Shown here: positions 13,211 to 29,575 of the stretch, piece by piece
How the letters are laid out: every line of letters begins with the position of its first letter
How positions within the stretch are numbered: the first letter of the stretch is position 1
DNA from: Euleptes europaea
Taxonomy: Eukaryota > Chordata > Lepidosauria > Squamata > Sphaerodactylidae
Length of the DNA: 64,000 nt
Direction of reading: 5' to 3'
NCBI RefSeq assembly: GCF_029931775.1
Contig: NC_079312.1
Location: forward strand, 58,656,333-58,720,332
Position numbers and translations under genes: made by a program
Notes under the pieces: model-generated
Database searches by the model: none
What the model saw: the letters and a program-made list of their open reading frames with translations, nothing else
Told to the model about the DNA's origin: nothing

Positions 13211-13935
13211 TCAGATTTTGTAGGAAACTGAAATATATACAGTACTTTCCTTTCTAAACTTTTTTTGCTGTTTTAACATAAAATGCATTCTTTATAGCTT
13301 AACATATGCACTTGTACTAACTGATATTTATGATATTTTAACAGCATAAATGGTTTGGTTTCCTATAAAGAAAATTGCAGATTGACTTTGTGCAACTGAG
13401 AGCTGTAAAATGCTGCACTCTATGCCACTAGCATATGTTTCTTAATTCCTCATTGAAATTATCATTTAATGCTATACATTATTACATAATTTATTACATA
13501 AAAGTTTTCATGTTATACATTTTGAGTTAGTAAAACTTGTCTCTTAAAGCATTTAATTGATTTCAACAAATCTTTAGTCGTCCCCCAATTTTTTCACTTA
13601 AAAAATAAAGTCCATGGTGGTAGCAGGACTCGTTTTCCTCTATCTGCCTTTACCTCTTAATTATCCTGAAGGAAAAGTGTTTTCATCTGGTAGCAAAAAT
13701 GAAGGAAATTAAAGCAATGGATATCAGTAATATGATGTCCATTAGAGAAGTCATACTTAAGAACAGGAACAAAAGCCCATATTTTGGATTGTACTTGGAA
13801 TTTCCATTGGCTCAGGGAGGGCAGGCCATGCAGATTCTGCCCTCCCATGGCAGCCCAAAAATCCTCTTGAATGCTCCTGGGGATGGGGGACTCCCAGAAA
13901 TTGCAGGGACGGATGGGTCATTTGGGAGGAGGTAG

Positions 13936-14875
13936 TTTTAGAGAGTAGCCATGTTGGTCTGCAGTAAAATAGTTAAATTTTAGTCCAGTAGCATCTTAGA
14001 GACCAAAAGAGTTCTAGGGTATAAGCTTTTGAGAGTCAAAGCTCCCTCAGTCAGACACCAGTGGAGTCGAACTGGAGATCTGAGTCCTTTTATCCTAGTG
14101 AGAAGGTGGGAGGGGTGTTGTAAATGATGCAAAGGTACAACCTACCGTATATACTCGAATATAAGCAGAGTTTTTTAGCCATGATTTTTGGCTTAAACTC
14201 ACCTCGGCTTATACTCGGGTCAATATGGTAATTCGCCTGCCGTCCCTCTCCCAGCACTCTCCTGCCGGCCAGCTGATGGGCGGGTTGTCCCGCCTTCTCA
14301 CCCCCCCACCTCACCCGGGCCGGTCCTCCCGCTTGCCAGCTGACCCTGCAGGGCCTCCTGCGCGCAGGGAGGGGGCCGCCTCCTCCTGCCTGCATGCCTG
14401 GAGCCCAGTCAGATAAGCCTGCGGGGGGGGGGGGAGGGGTGCATTTTCCCCCTTGGCTTATACGTGGGTGCCTAATTTTTCCCCATTTTGGGGGTGAAAT
14501 TAGGCACCTCAGCTTATACTCGGTTCGGCTTATACCCGAGTATATACTGTATATTGTAATCAGCTTCATTAGAGCAGAGGGGAAATGCTTGGAGACAGAA
14601 AATTAGCATCTGTAATGAGATAAGAATCCTACATCCCTATTGAGCCCTGGGGGGTCCATTGTTCTGAACTTGGCTGTAGATAATGGATCATTTGGTGTGC
14701 TTAGGAGGGTGATTGGAGGCTTATAGATATGTTTAGCGATCAGTATGTTTTTCTGTTTAGGGTAGCTTTTATGCTTCCAGTGGTGTCTAGAAAGTGTATT
14801 TCTTGTGTGGATTGGTTCAGGGTCAGGTTGATGGTGGGGTGGAAGTTGTTGGAAGGCCTAGTAAAATTTTCTCCC
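13936..14875 (-). mobile_element. Penelope-like element, inverted segment with hammerhead-like motif
   Basis: On the - strand, 14875 to about 14700 translates to INLTLNQSTQEIHFLDTT, a Penelope reverse-transcriptase motif. Further along, towards 13936, lies a 3' terminal region with a hammerhead-like fold at about 14016-14060: a degenerate CUGA core, a GGGAG/CUCUC stem and AAAA in place of GAAA. It ends near 'agaccaacatggctactctc'. A TA-flanked miniature transposon (14145-14549) interrupts it. Confidence 0.7.
14145..14549. mobile_element. TA-flanked miniature DNA transposon with GC-rich interior
   Basis: Terminal inverted repeats begin CCGTATATACTCGAATATAA on the left and, on the opposite strand, CAGTATATACTCGGGTATAA on the right. 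A TA dinucleotide flanks each side (14143-14144 and 14550-14551). A second internal hairpin lies near 14467-14508 (GGTGCCTAATTT and AAATTAGGCACC). Roughly 14225-14440 is GC-rich sequence unrelated to the AT-rich ends. TA duplication fits Tc1/mariner-type transposition, but the superfamily is not proven. No transposase frame is present. Confidence 0.75.
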
Positions 14876-15905
14876 ATCCTAAACACACCAAATCCATTGT
14901 CTACAGCACTGGTTCCCAACCGGGGGTCCGTGGACCCCCAGGGGTCCGCGAGAACTAAATTAAGGTCCGTGAAACAAAGTTATAAATCCATAATAAATTA
15001 ATATTTTCACTTAAAAGTTCTCTATTATAAAAATATATATTCAAATATTATTCTAAGTTTAATGTTTAACTAACAGTTATGATTAAAGTTTATTTTCAAA
15101 TTCTTGGAATTTTTATTTTGAACTTTGGGGTCCCTGCACTGAACAAAAGTCCTAGTGGTCCCTGATCAAAAAAAGGTTAGGAACCACTGGTCTACAGCCA
15201 TGCTCTATGCTACACCCATATCTGTTCCAATCCCTCAGACAGAAATTTTCACCTGCAGGATCTACTACAACAGACATTATTTGAATTACAGTGCCCATCT
15301 GATGAAGCGGATCAACAAAGCCAGAATGGTACCAAGGGATAACCTGCTACAAGATACTGGTGGTCACATACAGCTCTTAGCTCAAACCAGTTCAATGCAT
15401 CATTAATGACCTACAACCTATGCTGAACAATGGTACTCCTCTGTCACAGGCATTGGGAGGCAAACCTTTTCTTGCCCACAGACAGCCATCTAACCTAAAA
15501 CAGCTTCTCACATACAGCGGTACCCTTCCGAACATGGATATGGCCTCTGGGACCAGGACCTGCAACAAACCAAATGCCCGCTTGGTCCCCATACCCACCC
15601 TGACAACACAATAACTGGGCCTAACAAAATACCTGCCGTATTATCTCCGGTTCATTCATTTGTGCACCTTCCAAAGTTATATATGTCATCAAATGTCAGC
15701 AATGCCCTTCCATTCTCTACAGGTCAGTCCCTACGCAAAAGAATAAATGGACATTAATCCGACATTAAAAACTGCAACACTCAAAAACCAGTGGTAAAAC
15801 ATTTTAATCTTCCATTGCTGATCTCAAACAAAGAAATTTCAAAGGGAAATTACAATGTGAGATTATCGAATTTGAGTTAATCCACAAGGTCAGAACAATG
15901 GCAGT
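14876..15905 (+). mobile_element. Penelope-like element, RT C-terminus and GIY-YIG-type region
   Basis: The + strand translates in pieces to HPKHTKSIVYSHALCYTHIC, SNPSDRE, LMKRINKARMVPRDNL, MLNNGTPLSQALGGKPF, the Cys-rich CNKP..CPLGPH region, and a decayed GIY-YIG-like end. This is the order seen in Penelope reverse transcriptase plus endonuclease. It meets the - strand segment at about 14875, head to head. A hAT miniature element (14907-15189) is inserted. Several stops and frame changes show it is dead. Confidence 0.7.
14907..15189. mobile_element. hAT-type miniature transposon with perfect 8-bp duplication
   Basis: A 283-base element has ends CACTGGTTCCCAACC and, on the opposite strand, CAGTGGTTCCTAACC (13 of 15 match). 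It is flanked by the exact 8-base duplication GTCTACAG at 14899-14906 and 15190-15197. Eight-base duplications and CA..TG ends are diagnostic of hAT. It is AT-rich inside, has no transposase, and is inserted in the Penelope-like element. Confidence 0.93.
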
Positions 15906-17889
15906 AGAACCTAGTGTCTGCAAAAATCAGTAGTAGGCTTGCAGGTTGTTGCAACTCCCTTCTCTGGCTCTTAAGAGCTCGTTCCTCTTCACTCCAAAGC
16001 CGCAGTTATTTTGGGCCATGCACACCTATATCTAAAGGGAGGTCCAGTGTGGCTGATGTGGACAAAGTAACTACAGTTGACAGAAAGATAAAGAGGTGAT
16101 GGGGAGTTCGTTCCTTGCAACCGTCCACTATTTAGGAAAGTGTCTTTATATGCCACTTAATGGTATTGTGCTACTACTTAATCTATTAGTGGCAATTTGC
16201 ATGTGAATTCAAGGCATTCCTGAATTTATGGTGTGTTGGAAAGCTTAACAAATATATTAAAATATCTTCAAAAGACATGTAATCTAAAGTTGATATGTAT
16301 CTAATATTGATGAATGGCCTTCCTGTGCAGATAAAAATTCGGGGAAGCTAACTAGAAATAAGCTTCTGCAAACCTGGGTCAATTGCAATTTTTGCAGAAA
16401 AATACAAAAACTTGCATTAAAGGGGGTTAACCTTCCAAAAGTAACCTACCACATTCAGGATGCACAGATCTTCCGTATATGAAATTATTGATTAAAGCAG
16501 CAGGAACAGCTGGGGAGATGGGAATTTAGGGGATGAGATTTCTCCTGTCCATGAGTTCTCATGGGTCCCTTGCTTGTTCCTTATTAGCAGTTTTTTTAAA
16601 GCACCTCACATCAAAATTCAAATCAGCTGTGTTTTTCTATGTGGCCTTCATGATGTCATAGTCTAATGGGTAAGTTGCTGAAGGCTGAGACAGTAGTCAT
16701 AACTAACTCCAAGCACTGTGGCCCTCTGTTCAGAAACTGGAATCATGGTTGTAAACTCAATCATGAGAATAGTAATTGAAGGCTTGAAGGCATGCCTGAA
16801 AATGCTCAGAAATAATTAGCCACTGACCAACCAAACCAACTGTGTCCCAATTCTGGTGTCATGTGGACCTATACAGTCTTAATGCGAGCAATTTCAAAAC
16901 TGTATTTCTCAGTTAATTTAGCGTTATTCCTCCTCGCTATGTGATCTGTTTGAGCACCCCATTAACTGATTGTAGAGTGAGATCCAGCAGTCCGTCAGCA
17001 AAAGGTATCAAGAGTTGCAGACCTTTCCTGTGTTCCCCTTGCTCAGTAATCCTTTGGACTCCAGATAAGTTTACTCCCAGGGTTTGGGGTTCCATGTAGA
17101 CTAATAGCCACGCAGGTCTGGAGATTGGAGTGAGCAGGGAATGGAATCTCCCTTTCTGCTGTCAGTGCAGCTCTGCTAAAGAAAGAGATATAGATGCAAC
17201 CTTTTCTCCTTCTCACTGCAGTTTCCCAAACCACATGCCTGTTAATTCATATAGGCTTCCCATCTTGATAATAAACTTTTCTAGGGTCAGCAAGGACTGC
17301 TGGAGGGGACATAAGGAGGGTCTGCTATCTCTACATCTGGGGATCACTGGATCTAGCCCAAAACCTTTCCATTTGTAGGCCAGTCTCTTCAGGTGAGTGT
17401 GTTGTACTTGAAAAGACAAATGGGCCAATACCAGAGATTGCTCATTAACTGTGTGTCTAATGGACCGAAGAAGGATACAAATCCAATCTGAGTGTTACGC
17501 ATACCTGGTACTCAGATCATGGATACTCCTCTGAGTCAACCCTGAATTTTGCTGACATCTTCTTTCCTGCCCCTGGGTTGTAAAAGCTAAACTGTTTGCT
17601 AAACATGGAACAGTGGGCTCATATTTCCATTATTGTGTTGAAGAGGAACTTGTATGTTCTGGTCACTGCAGGAATCAACATTGCTGGATGCACAGGAACC
17701 AATGTGATACTTAAAAAAAACAACGTTCAGTCTGAGCAGGACTAAAGTTGAGGTGGCTATTAGTCTGTCATAGAGAGCACTACAGATGACTAATGCTGGT
17801 ATTTTTAACTTTAAGCAGTTAACAGGTACTGTGAAATAGTAAAATGGCTGTAGCGGGCCGGGCTTTAAAATTAAGATGCCCAAGGCTTG

Positions 17890-18135
17890 AGAGCCGGCAT
17901 GGTGTAGCAATTAAGAGTGTGGACTCTTAATCTGGAGAACTGGGTTTGCTTCCCCACTCCTCCACATGAAGCCTGCCAGGTGACTTTGGGCCAGTCACAG
18001 TCCTCTCAGAACTCTCAGCCCATGTGGAGGCAGGCAGTGGCAAATCACCTCTGAACATCTCTTGCCTTGAAAAACCCTATGGGGTTACCATAAGTCAGCT
18101 GTGACTTGAGGATATGTGCGCGCACACACACACAA
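17890..18135 (+). mobile_element. tRNA-derived Sauria-type SINE with BovB-like tail
   Basis: The head 'agagccggcatggtgtagca' plus 'ctggagaactgggtttgctt' gives tRNA-like A and B boxes. The tail 'ccataagtcagctgtgactt' resembles the BovB 3' end and finishes in a CA repeat. Flanked by the duplication AAGGCTTG at 17882-17889 and 18136-18143. It lies in RAB7A intron 1. Confidence 0.87.
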
Positions 18136-18459
18136 AAGGCTTGGCAACATAGCAATTGAGTTTCTTGTCGTGAGACAGAGTTACCTCCTACCCTGGCTTT
18201 TGCTTTTCTCTTTCTGTGGTATTTAGAATTATTGTCCTAGTTAGCTTCTTTGGGCTTGAAAAGCCATCATGAGAAATTCTACCAGTAATGATTTCAAACC
18301 TGAAAGGTTCATACTGTAATTGGACATGTAGTAAATACCCAGCTTGTGCAGTCCTATGTTTTGAAAATCAGTAACTTCTATCCTGCATCTCAACTTCTGA
18401 TTTCTGTCTTTGTCCAGCAAGTGCCCTTGACCTGTTCATCAGGACTCCGTATTTGAACA

Positions 18460-23438
<4,979 letters not shown>

Positions 23439-24665
23439 GGTGGGGCTGGAGGGGTTGAGCACAGTCCTTCACAAACGGATATCACACTTAGGCCTTCAAA
23501 CACACAGCCCCTCTTTTCTGTGTAAAAAGAAAACGAGAGCTCCCACTTTCAGTGGCCAAAATCACCCCTCTACCATGAGCGACTTGTAAACCCATTCCTC
23601 TGTGCAACTCCCATCAATGTCCCTACATCCCAGTACATTATTTCATGGTAGCAAACCTTTCTTCTCTAGTTTAAAAAGGAAATTCTTATGTATGTTTGGA
23701 ACTTAAGCTGCTTTCAGGTGTCCAATGGAAAGAAACTGTGTACAGATGATCTGTAACGATTTACCTTTAATTGTCTTGTGTTCCCCCCCCCTCCCCCGGT
23801 GAAGGCTGCAACTGGAAAGGCTGATTACCCATAGTCCATCGCAAACTCAGCACTCAGTCCAACTAGGTTGAGTTTTGTATGTATCTGTTAATGCTTGTTA
23901 CTTTTAACTAATCAAATCTTTTTACAGTATCCACGTATTATGTAATGGCTTCTTTAGGAAAAATCTTATAGTACATGTTAATATATGCAACCAATTAAAA
24001 TGTATAAATTAGTGTAAAATTCTTGAATTTCATGTTTAAGTACCGAAACACAGGTTTAGGAAATGGAACAGGACACTTGTGGAGTGCAGTGTGCTAGCAA
24101 CACAAGTCCCGATAGAGGCAGTATTCTGTACAGTAGAAGCAAGAATTATGTAAACATTTTGATTGATTTAAGAGCCAAAAAGCTTCCTCAACTGGCAAAA
24201 AAATCCCTATTGTCTAGCTTCTTGTAGCTAAACCCTTCGGAGGATGATTTGCATAACCTTGCACTCTGGATTATTGGACTTCAGAATTAAATACAGCTTT
24301 CAGAACGATCATTGTGTGTGTTTGCCTTTTACCCCTTTCATTATTGGCTTTGCAGCTATAAAGAGGAATCCAAGACAAGATATTTGACTCTTGAAGGAAA
24401 AGCTCCATCTAGGTTGTAATGGTCATTCTGGCTAGACAGCTCAAACTTTTCCTTTCTCTTTCCCATCTATCTTACTGTTCTTTAATATAGAGTTTTCTGG
24501 AATGAAAAAACTTGGCAACTTTGTTCCTGCCCTCTTCTTTGTTCTTGCATTTGTAGCTTTCTTAAATGGAGTACTTCTCCTCTTTTCCAGAGGTCTACAT
24601 TCTAGTACGTAGGCAGAGCTGTTCTGTAAAGAAACATGCCAATAAACTTAACAAGAACAAAACTA
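23439..24665 (+). other. RAB7A: RAB7A 3' untranslated region
   Basis: This unique, AT-rich sequence runs from the stop codon. It holds an ATTAAA hexamer at about 24286-24291, followed by a GT-rich stretch, and an AATAAA at 24641-24646 in 'ccaataaacttaacaag'. Both are candidate polyadenylation sites, giving 3' UTRs of about 0.87 and 1.2 kb. No repeat is recognised inside, consistent with purifying selection on the UTR. The ends are predicted, not observed. Confidence 0.65.
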
Positions 24666-25859
24666 CTTGCTCCCTGTTTCTATTTTCTGTCTCTTTAGGG
24701 TAGCTCCTGAGCTAACTTTAATCTGGTTTTGGTCCTTTGCTAGTGTTAACAATCCATTTCACATTAGTATGCCTTTGTATCTAGGACCACAGCTGTCTGT
24801 TGAACACCAGCAAATATTTGGAAAACTAGGGTAGGTATAAGTGCTATAGAATAATTACCTCGTTATTCTTAACAGCAGAGAATTCTCTCTCAAAACATAT
24901 ATTACAGTGAACAACTAATATATACCTCTTACTACAAAGACTAACAAGTACTAACACTTCTCATGATTATCACAAAACAGCATAACTGTTTCTTGTAGTT
25001 TCTGTATCACTAGATTGCGCTAACTGCATGTTGGAAAATTGTCCTGTGTCACAAACTCAACAGAGGCCACATAGCAGCTTCCACACCAGCAGAAATATAC
25101 TTTCTTAAACCTTTTTCAAAATGTTTTGCTTACTTTGGAAGGTGAGGTTTAGCTATACTATGGTGGAACTGTTTGAACTATTAACTGCCAAATGCTGCCT
25201 GTTACAGAACATCTCAAAGACCTAATGTTCGTAATATACTTTGAAAAGCATCAAGGCTGGTGGCTTGAAAGTATACTCTTGTTCAGAACCCCTCAACAAT
25301 AGCGCTGTTGATTTTTTAAGGCCCACTTAACGACTACAGGTTATTAAAAATGCAGACCATTTCTGCATATTCAGATCCCATCTTAAAGTGACCTTCAAGT
25401 CATTCCTGTCATTGTACGTGATCACAGTTAGCTCTGCACAGGTAATGCAAAGCCTGTATATCTAGGAAGTAACACTGTTAAGGCAAAAGTAAAATCCTGT
25501 CTCTGAGAAGAAAGCAGGAGACCCGCTGTACATTTTCTCAAAGGAACCTTTTTACTGCTTCTCAGCTAAAGGTGTAGCAACTCTGGACTTGGTTCTGGGT
25601 GTGGCTTGAGGCCTGGTGTGAGGTGTATGTGTTGCACTGATTGAGAGTATTGACCACAGTGAGAGTATTGACCACAGTTCAGCATTCATGTTAATGGAAA
25701 GTTGTCCCTAAAGTCCAAAGCAGTCACTTTTGATTACAGAAGAGGGAACTTTGCTAGTCAGAGGAAAGTTAAAAGGGAGAATTAAAGTCCAGTCACACCA
25801 AGCTGCTTGGGCACACCTTAAAACTACACTAATTGAGGCCCAGATAGCATGCACCCCTC
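24666..25859. other. Intergenic, nothing recognised
   Basis: AT-rich sequence downstream of RAB7A without coding or repeat signal that I can identify. A short tandem duplication of 'gagagtattgaccaca' occurs near 25643-25677. Confidence 0.45.
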
Positions 25860-26710
25860 AAATCAGGAAAGGTACTCCCCAAGTCTAAAACAATGCCCGT
25901 GTGGTTAATGACTCAAGTCAAGCAAGCCATAAAATGCAAAAAGACTTCTATTAAAAAGTGGAAGGTGAACAGACAGGAGCAAAGCAAATGTAAAGACAGT
26001 AAGGCAAGCAGAAGCAGCTTGAGGGGCAGATGCCCCAAACCATTAAGACAATCAACATTTGTTGAAATACATCAGGAGTAAGAAACCGGCTAGGGAGGTT
26101 GTTCGGCCTTTGGATGACAAAGGAATAAAAAAGATTGCTTAAGAAAGATGGGGAGATAGCACAGAAGCTGAATGAATTCTTTGTCTATGTTTTCACTGTG
26201 GAAAATGCACATACCAACACTAGAGCAGCTGTTTTTTGGGGAAAGGTGCCTAAAGAAATTATACAGGAAATAGAGTACAAAAGTATGTGGCTTAAAGAAA
26301 TCAGTCAGAAGAAGTTCTAGGACCACTAAGCAAACTGAAATCTAGTAAGCCTGTAGGTCCAGATGCCATGCAGCCCAAGGTTCTTAAAGAATGCCAATGT
26401 GAAATGTTGATCTAGTAACTATATGCAACTTGTAGCTTAAATTGGCTTCTGTGCCAGATGACTGAAAATAGCAAACGTCACCCTTATTTTTTCAAAGGTG
26501 TCCAGAGGGGACCCAGGAAATCACAGGCTGGTTAGCCTAACATCTGTTCCAGGTAAATTAGTAGAAACTTCAAAAGAATTATTAAACACATCAAGAAGCA
26601 AAGCTTACCAAGAGAAAATCAGCATGGCTTCTGTAAAGGAAAGACCTGCCTGCCTGATGTTTTGGCATTCGTTGAGTAGGTTAATCAATGATCTGGTAGA
26701 TGTAATGGGA
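25860..26710 (+). mobile_element. Older CR1 LINE, left part
   Basis: Degraded CR1 reverse-transcriptase coding sequence, including KPVGPDAMQPKVL at about 26345 and RGDPGNHRLVSLTSVPGKLVE at about 26505. It breaks off at 'ggtagatgtaat' (26695-26706) at the position of the [13 protein letters not shown] motif, where younger repeats are inserted. It resumes at about 29576. Confidence 0.75.
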
Positions 26711-26713
26711 GGG

Positions 26714-26912
26714 AAGGCAGCATGGTACAGCCAGATCTTGGAAGCTAAGCAGGGTCAGCCCTGGTTAGTATTTGGATGGGAGACCACCAAGGAATGCCAG
26801 GGTTGCTATGCAGAGGAAGGCACTGGCAAACCACCTCTGTTAGCCTCTTGCCTTGAAGACCCCATAAGGGGTCGCCATAAGTCGACTGCGACTTGACGGC
26901 ACTTTACAATAT
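26714..26912 (+). mobile_element. 5S rRNA-derived SINE
   Basis: The head 'ccagatcttggaagctaagc', 'agggtcagccctggttagta' and 'tttggatgggagaccaccaa' is clearly the internal-promoter half of 5S rRNA. The tail 'gtcgactgcgacttgacggc' is BovB-like, as in squamate 5S-Sauria SINEs. It lies between the older CR1 break and the younger CR1. Confidence 0.92.
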
Positions 26913-26919
26913 ATCTGGG

Positions 26920-29575
26920 AAGTACACGAAAACCACGGGGCACATAAACCAGGGATTCTGATGTCTGTACACTAATGTGCAGAGTATGGGAAACAAGCAG
27001 GAAGAACTCGAAGCCCTAATACAGGAAGGGGATTTTGACCTAATAGGCATTTCTGAAACTTGGTGGGATGTCACTCATGATTGGAATATTAAGATTGAGG
27101 GGTACAACTTGTTTAAAAGGGATAGATTGATAAGGGGGAGGAGTAGCACTGTATGTCAAAGATGTGTACACTTGTGAAGAAGTACATGAATGTGAGCATG
27201 GTAGTGCAGTCGAGACTCTATGGGTAAACATAAAAGGAATAAGAAATAATCGTGATATTCTCGGGGTCTGCTATCGACTGCCAAACCAGGCAGAGGACTT
27301 GGATGGGACACTCCTAGACCAGATCACAAAGTTCTCAAAGAGGCGGGACATGGTGGTCATGGGAGATTTTAATTACTTTAAATTTTAACAAACTTAAACT
27401 TATGCTAGGTAGAATCCCATGGTCAGAAACACTTAAGGAGAAGGGAGTTCAACAAGGGTGGGCATTTCTTAAAAATAAAATACTGAAGGCACAATCCCAA
27501 ACCATTCCTATGAGAAGGAAAAATGGGAGGAGCCTAAAGAGGCCAGGGTGGCTCCATAAACAGCTTTTTAAAGAGTTGAGAAATAAAAAAGACTCATTTA
27601 GGAAGTGGAAGGAGGGCCTTATAACCAAAGAGGAATATAAGCAAATAACTAGTGCTTGTAGGGAAAGTGTTAGGAAAGCTAAAGCTCAGTATGAACTTAA
27701 GCTAGCGAGAGATGCTAAATGCAACAAAAAAGGGTTCTTTTCCTATGTACAGAGTAAGAGTAAGAACAAGGACAAGATAAGCCCATTGCGTGGACCGGAA
27801 AGTGAAATTGTAACAGGAGATGAAGAGAGGGCAGAACTCAATTCCTACTTTTCCTCAGTTTTTTCTCATGAGGGAAGTGGTGCTCAACATGGCATAAACG
27901 GAACATGTGATGAGGGAAGGGATTTGCAGCCTAGAATTGGTGTTGGGGTAGTGCACAAACACCTGGTTTGTTTAAATGAAACAAAATCCTCTGGGCCAGA
28001 TGAATTGCACCCAAGGGTACTCAAAGAACTTGCAGATGTAATTTCGGAACCTCTGTCCATTATTTTTGAAAAGTCTTGGCAAACAGAAGATTGGAGGCGG
28101 GCAAATGTCCCCATCTTCAAGAAGGGGGAAAAGGAGGATCCAGGTAACTACCAACCCATCAGCTTGACTTCTATACCAGGAAAAGTTTTCGAACGAATCA
28201 TCAAACAGTCAGTCCTTGAGCATTTAGAAAGGATGGATCTGATCACTAACAGCCAGCATGGGTTTCTCAAGAATAAGTCATGTCAGACTAATCTTACCTC
28301 CTTTTTTGAGAAAGTTACTACCTTGCTGGATCAGGGGAATGCTGTAGACATAGTTTATCTAGATTTCAGTAAGGCTTTTGATAAGGTTCCACATAGTAAT
28401 CTAGTTGACAAATTGGGAAAATGTGGGTTAGATCCTATTATTGTTAGATGGATCTGCAACTGGTTGACAGATCGTACCCAAAGAATGCTAGTTAATGGTT
28501 CCTCGTCCACTTGGAGAGAAGTGACTAGTGGAGTTCCTCAGGGATCTGTGCTGGGCCCTGTGTTGTTCAACATCTTTATAAATGATTTGGATTAAGGAAC
28601 AGAGGGGATGCTTATTAAATTTGCAGATGATACTAAATTGAGAGGGGTAGCAAATACTGTAGAAGACAGAGCCAAGATGCAGGATTATCTTGACAGGCTG
28701 GAGAAATGGGCTAGAACTAATAAAATGCACTTCAACAAAGACAAATGTAAAGTTCTGCATTTAGGTAGGAAAAATCAAATGCATAATTATAGGATGGGGG
28801 AGACTTGTTTGAGCAGTAGTGTGTGTGAAAAGGATCTTGGGGTCTTAGTAGACCAAACACTGAACATGAGTCAGCAGTGTGATGCTGTAACTAAAAAGGC
28901 AAATGCAGTCTTGGCCTTCATCAACAGAAGTATAGTGTCCAGATCACGCAAAGTGATGGTATCGCTTTCCTCTGCTCTGGTTAGACCTCAACTAGAGTGC
29001 TGTGTTCAGTTTTGGGCACCACAATTTAAGAAAGATGTAGACAAGCTGGAACGTGTCCAGAGAAGGGCAACAAAGATGGTGAGGGGTCTGGAGATCAAGT
29101 CCTGTGAGGAAAGGTTGAAGGAGCTGGGTATGTTTAGCCTGAAGAGGAGAAGACAGAGGGGATATGATAACCATGTTCAAGTACCTGAAGGGCTGTCATA
29201 TAGAGGAGGGTGCCGAGTTGTTTTCTGTTGCTCAAGGTCGGACCAGAACCAATGGGTTGAAATTAAATCAAAAGAGTTTCCGTCTAGACATTAGGAAGAA
29301 TTTTCTAACAGAGTGGTTCCTCAGTGGAACAGGCTTCCTCGGGAGGTGGTAAGCTCTCCTACCCTGGAGGTTTTTAAGAAGAGGTTAGATGGCCATCTGT
29401 CAGCAATGCTGATTCTGTGACCTTAGGCAGATGATGAAAGGGACGGCATCTTGGCCATCTTCTGGTCACTAGGGGTGTGGAGGGGGGAGGTAGTTGTGAA
29501 TTTCCTGCATTGTGCAGGGGGTTGGACTTGATGGCCCTGGTGGTCCCTTCCAACTCTATGATTGTATGATTCTAT
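26920..29575 (+). mobile_element. CR1 LINE, near-complete ORF2, younger copy
   Basis: The endonuclease region begins near 26977 (QEELEALIQEGDFDLIGISE, then TWWD) and continues at 27164-27388 (GVCYRLPNQ, MGDFN). The long frame 27402-28595 carries a linker and the reverse transcriptase core: [51 protein letters not shown] and [20 protein letters not shown]. The frame 28608-29294 continues with FADDTKL and the thumb region. Frame breaks lie near 27390, 28597 and 29180-29200. The 3' end has 'ggttggacttgatggccctgg' and ends in imperfect ATTCTATG-type repeats, diagnostic of CR1. It sits inside an older CR1. Confidence 0.92.

Larger units (their letters stand above)
5413..18417 (+). other. RAB7A: RAB7A intron 1
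   Basis: A 13-kb intron from the GTGAGC donor to the pyrimidine-rich acceptor before 18418. The CpG-rich part extends to about 5.9 kb. From 6 to 9.4 kb, 9.6 to 13 kb and 15.9 to 17.9 kb I see AT-rich sequence with no recognisable element. The listed SINEs, Penelope pieces and miniature transposons lie between. Confidence 0.7.

Noticed and set aside
26730-26800. A 5S rRNA gene
   Set aside because: Only the internal-promoter half matches 5S. It is followed by a BovB-like tail, diverged and repeated nearby, so it is a SINE head.
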